In this document: piece after piece, positions 63,648 to 64,000 of the stretch | How the letters are laid out: each line of letters opens with the position of its first letter | Position numbering within the stretch: position 1 is the stretch's first letter | Assembly (NCBI GenBank): GCA_021399435.1 | Contig: JAJTUP010000116.1 | Location: forward strand, 91,914 to 155,913 | Source of the DNA: Diaporthe sp. PMI_573 | Lineage: Eukaryota; Ascomycota; Sordariomycetes; Diaporthales; Diaporthaceae | Direction: 5' to 3' | Length of the DNA stretch: 64,000 bases | Position numbers and translations under genes: made by a program | Notes under the pieces: model-generated | The model's input: only the letters and a program-made list of their open reading frames with translations | What the model was told of the DNA's origin: nothing | Database searches by the model: none

Positions 63648-63887
63648 TTGGATTACCTCGTGCCCCGTTCGGGAAGCCTATGGCGCCTCGCCATGCAGGC
63701 CGTCACTCTAGACGAAGAGGAGACTCTGGTCGTCGCTCTTGCCGGGACTTGCAAGGCTGAAGACGACCACTACCACATGTCGGCGAACCAAGATCAGCAG
63801 TGCCTGAACCTGCTGCAGCGCTTCCCCCCCGATGCCAAGGAGTACATAATCAACGAAAGGCTTGTGGGAAGGGGGAACGGGCCTTAG
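63648..63887 (+). CDS. Small ORF of uncertain status
   Basis: 79 codons. Residues after an internal Met (MQAVTLDEEETLVVALAGTC) look protein-like and acidic. It is not the missing N-terminus of the ligase, which would be on the other strand. The flank from 63888 to the end of the window shows nothing. Confidence 0.25.
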   Translation: MDYLVPRSGSLWRLAMQAVTLDEEETLVVALAGTCKAEDDHYHMSANQDQQCLNLLQRFPPDAKEYIINERLVGRGNGP

Positions 63888-64000
63888 AGCAGGATGGCTA
63901 ATCAACCCCCAGGCCCTAAGGATTAAGGTGTGGACGAATATCTATCTACGAATATGTCATTTTTTCCCCTTGGTCCGACCCTATATTCAAGCCAAGCTTG

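Overview
This window comes from a filamentous ascomycete (Pezizomycotina) and looks like a repeat-rich accessory or subtelomere-like compartment. The evidence is short GT-AG introns of about 50-130 bp with CTAAC/CTAAT branch sites, a Zn2Cys6 transcription factor, 2EXR, F-box and HNH_2 type fungal proteins, fungal hAT, pogo/Fot1 and Ty1-copia elements, and C-to-T nonsense mutations of the kind left by repeat-induced point mutation (RIP). The species cannot be named from the sequence. No tRNA, rRNA or CRISPR was found.

Layout. 0-6.8 kb: tandem repeats, a spliced aminoglycoside-phosphotransferase-fold gene facing a small protein kinase gene, an apparently intact hAT element (hAT-1, 3321-5793) with a perfect 8-bp target duplication, and a frameshifted conserved gene whose TATA box lies just beyond that insertion. 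7.1-14.6 kb: a host gene split by a pogo element (7356-9260) and a solo LTR, then a decayed hAT (hAT-2) and a pogo relic. 15.3-18.8 kb: a three-exon Zn2Cys6 regulator and a secreted lipocalin/CrtC-like protein. 19.2-24.2 kb: a hAT scrap, then a pogo element (19787-22112) that cuts off a Copia gag-protease ORF with its 5' LTR. 24.8-31.9 kb: unassigned host genes, one small two-exon gene, a truncated AT-hook gene and a hAT fragment. 32-39.2 kb: hAT relics, an inverted repeat pair and two broken convergent genes with hAT-5 between them. 39.2-41.7 kb: diverged repeats without convincing genes. 41.8-46.9 kb: a broken AT-hook/Ulp1-like gene and two half hAT elements head to head. 47.4-50.0 kb: a divergent HNH_2 and acidic-protein pair. 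50.3-53.3 kb: a RIP-mutated hAT (hAT-3) inside an F-box/ankyrin gene. 54.3-64.0 kb: a 2EXR pseudogene, a small three-exon secreted protein, a transthyretin-like protein, an acidic protein with a frameshift, and a DNA-ligase adenylation-domain fragment cut by a 383-bp hAT derivative.

The dominant theme is repeated transposon capture of host genes. Several breakpoints can be closed on paper: removing the pogo at 7356-9260 restores a continuous host reading frame. A second theme is +1 length changes in short C or G runs that break four otherwise good reading frames; these are either real slippage mutations or assembly errors. I did not find a convincing new multi-gene system. The best leads are the split host gene at 7.2-9.3 kb, the AT-hook/Ulp1-like gene, the regulator plus CrtC-like pair, and the hAT family whose copies share TIRs of the TAGKGATG type.
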